NCBI RefSeq assembly: GCF_034424625.1
Contig: NZ_CP139976.1
Coordinates: 3,410,001-3,474,000 of the forward strand
Length of the DNA: 64,000 nucleotides
Direction of reading: 5' to 3'
From: Janthinobacterium lividum
GTDB taxonomy: Bacteria > Pseudomonadota > Gammaproteobacteria > Burkholderiales > Burkholderiaceae_D
Shown here: positions 62,526-64,000 of the stretch, piece by piece
Layout of the letters: every line of letters begins with the position of its first letter
Numbering within the stretch: position 1 is the first letter of the stretch
Made by a program: the position numbers and the translations under genes
Notes under the pieces: model-generated
The model's input: only the letters and a program-made list of their open reading frames with translations
Told to the model about the DNA's origin: nothing
Databases searched by the model: none

Positions 62526-63071
62526 ATGAGCACATTTATCATACGCACCCTGCGTCCGGACGACGCCGCCCCGTTACTGGCATTCGAGCAAGCCAACCGG
62601 GCCTGGTTCGAGCGCCATATCGACCGGCGCCCGGACACTTTTTACAGCGTTGACGGCATCCATGCCCACGTCGCGCAATTCCTGGATGAGCACGCACAGG
62701 GCCGCATGCACCCGTGCGTCATCGTCGGCGAGCAGGGAAAATTGATCGGACGCGCCAACCTCAAGGACATTGACCGGGAACAAGGCGTAGCCGAAGTCGG
62801 CTACCGCATCGGGCAGCAGCAAGCGGGCAAGGGCCTGGCCACGGCAGCGCTGCACCACCTGATCGCCCTGGCGCAAGACGAGTGGCGGCTGGCCAGCCTG
62901 TCTGCCTACGCCATCGACGGCAATGCAGCATCGATCCGCGTGCTGGAACGCTGCGGTTTCGTGCAGGGAATGGCCGTGCCCGATATCGCCATCGTGGAAG
63001 GCAATGTTGTCGATGGCCATGCCTATACGCTGGAGTTGCGGGCGGCTGGGGTAGACTCTGTCCTGCTATAA
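62526..63071 (+). CDS. GNAT acetyltransferase, RimJ/RimL-like
   Basis: A 181-residue GNAT of the ribosomal-protein/spermidine acetyltransferase type. FIIRTLRPDDAAPLLAFEQAN opens it, EVGYRIGQQQAGKGLATAALHH is the acetyl-CoA loop, and NAASIRVLERCGFVQ is motif B. GGAG precedes the ATG. Just upstream of the FAD oxidoreductase gene. Confidence 0.87.
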   Translation: MSTFIIRTLRPDDAAPLLAFEQANRAWFERHIDRRPDTFYSVDGIHAHVAQFLDEHAQGRMHPCVIVGEQGKLIGRANLKDIDREQGVAEVGYRIGQQQAGKGLATAALHHLIALAQDEWRLASLSAYAIDGNAASIRVLERCGFVQGMAVPDIAIVEGNVVDGHAYTLELRAAGVDSVLL

Positions 63072-63087
63072 AACAAAATTGCCAGAT

Positions 63088-64000
63088 ATGAATCACACAA
63101 CCCCAAAACGCGTCGTCGTCATCGGCGCCGGCATCGTCGGCGCGTCGCTCGCGTATCACCTGGCCAGCAAGGGCGCACAAGTCACCGTGCTCGAGGCGGG
63201 CGGCATCGCGTCCGGCGTGACGGGCACCTCGTTTGCGTGGATTAACACGTCCTGCGCCGGACCGGACCCCATCGCGGCCCTGCGCGGCGGCGCCATCGCC
63301 GCCTGGCGCCAGCTGGAAACGCAGGTGCCGGGCTTGAAAGTGCGCTGGCACGGCGCCTTGTCGTATGGCACGCAGGATGGGCGCGTGTCGCCCGAATCCA
63401 TCTTGATCGACCGCTCGCGCATCGCCCGGCTTGAACCTCATTTGCGGCAGCCGCCGGAACAGGCCGTCCACGAACCGGAGCAGGGCGCGCTCGACGCCGT
63501 TGCCGCCACGCACGCCTTGCTGGCAGCGGCCCGGGCGCTCGGCGCGACGGTCTGCACGCACACGCCCGTGCTGGGCTTTGTGGTCCGGGACGCGAAGGTG
63601 ACAGGCGTGGAAACGGCTGCGGGCGTCATCGAGGCGGACGAGCTCGTGCTGGCAGCAGGCACGGGCACAGCCCAACTGGCCGCGCAACTGGGCGCCAGCC
63701 TGCCGATCCACGCCTCGCCCGCCATCTTCCTGCGCTACACGGCGCCGCCCGGCCTCGTGCGCGGCATCATCTCCAGCCATGCAATGGAAGTGCGGCAAGC
63801 CGAGGACGGGACCATGCTGGCAGCGGAAGACTATGTGGACGAGGCGGCGGAAAACCAGCCCGCCGCCATGGCGCAGCGCACGGCCAGCGCGATCAGGAGT
63901 GAACTTGCGGGCGCCGATTCCATCGCCCAAGAATTCGCCTGCGTCGGCCTGCGCCCCATGCCCGTCGATGGCGTGCCCATCATCGGTTACCTGTCGCAGG
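63088..64000 (+). CDS. FAD-dependent oxidoreductase, DadA/glycine oxidase-like (truncated by window end)
   Basis: An open frame of 304 codons that runs off the window. The dinucleotide-binding motif VVVIGAGIVGASLAYHLA lies at residues 8-25 and the acidic end of the second strand at VTVLEAG. The DAO-type middle domain includes DELVLAAGTGTAQLA and CVGLRPMPVDGVPIIG near the edge, where FAD-contacting residues of D-amino-acid dehydrogenases lie. Probably deaminates an amino acid or related amine. The ribosome site is weak. Confidence 0.85.
   Translation, partial: MNHTTPKRVVVIGAGIVGASLAYHLASKGAQVTVLEAGGIASGVTGTSFAWINTSCAGPDPIAALRGGAIAAWRQLETQVPGLKVRWHGALSYGTQDGRVSPESILIDRSRIARLEPHLRQPPEQAVHEPEQGALDAVAATHALLAAARALGATVCTHTPVLGFVVRDAKVTGVETAAGVIEADELVLAAGTGTAQLAAQLGASLPIHASPAIFLRYTAPPGLVRGIISSHAMEVRQAEDGTMLAAEDYVDEAAENQPAAMAQRTASAIRSELAGADSIAQEFACVGLRPMPVDGVPIIGYLSQ

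Overview
The window is about 63-64% G+C, densely coded and almost free of gaps (no gene-free stretch exceeds 300 bases; the longest, 21399-21695, holds only a promoter-type AT-rich leader). Gene content (an exosortase A/PEP-CTERM exopolysaccharide block, PrkA-YeaH-SpoVR, an Anbu proteasome-like operon, LtrA, many GNATs) and codon use suggest a betaproteobacterium of the Oxalobacteraceae, Janthinobacterium-like. This is inference from family recognition, not a database match. No rRNA, tRNA or CRISPR was found.

Layout. (1) 1-13048: one flank of an XrtA-type exopolysaccharide locus. It holds the tyrosine autokinase and chain-length protein, the divergent outer-membrane export lipoprotein, a FeeM-like acyltransferase, a trypsin-like protease, an O-antigen-ligase-like polymerase, the PrsT TPR lipoprotein, and a UDP-HexNAc dehydrogenase/4-epimerase pair that would supply UDP-GalNAcA-type sugar. 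(2) 13158-18105: the prkA-yeaH-spoVR operon, with an apparent NtrC/sigma-54 control region. (3) 18173-24547: a NAL1-like serine protease with a small companion, catalase, a Sel1 lipoprotein and a 5'-nucleotidase-like lipoprotein. (4) 24631-31624: a metal-limitation locus. An MacB/FtsX-type ABC exporter operon with a DUF3299 protein and a TlpA-like thiol protein diverges from two CobW GTPases and a NiCoT-type permease. Tandem palindromes lie in the shared promoter and a Zur-like Fur-family regulator is encoded nearby. (5) 31727-38633: the Anbu operon (permuted ATP-grasp, alpha-E, transglutaminase, Anbu), preceded by a histidine kinase and followed by a DUF900 hydrolase, again with a sigma-54 promoter and NtrC-type site. 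(6) 38701-55453: a mosaic of housekeeping and accessory genes. These include a Fur-boxed siderophore receptor, a TonB-like protein, LtrA, regulators with readable operators, an MFS pump, an EAL phosphodiesterase, a beta-lactamase-fold hydrolase and GNATs. (7) 55584-59250: a possible acquired segment with a KfrA-like protein divergent from a tyrosine recombinase, then three small AT-richer immunity-like genes separated by a degenerate repeat. (8) 59250-64000: GNAT, PaaI thioesterase, MarR, a lipoprotein, an HTH-citrate synthase fusion, GNAT and a truncated FAD oxidoreductase.

The most interesting regulatory reading is that two operons in the window, prkA-yeaH-spoVR and the Anbu operon, each carry a -24/-12 promoter with an upstream NtrC-type dyad at enhancer distance. 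This suggests joint induction in nitrogen starvation. Other points worth a second look are a glycine-rich insertion inside the nucleotide-sugar epimerase, a carbohydrate-binding-like insertion in the polymerase, the free-standing copy of the protease N-domain, the tandem operators of the metal locus, and the immunity-like array.
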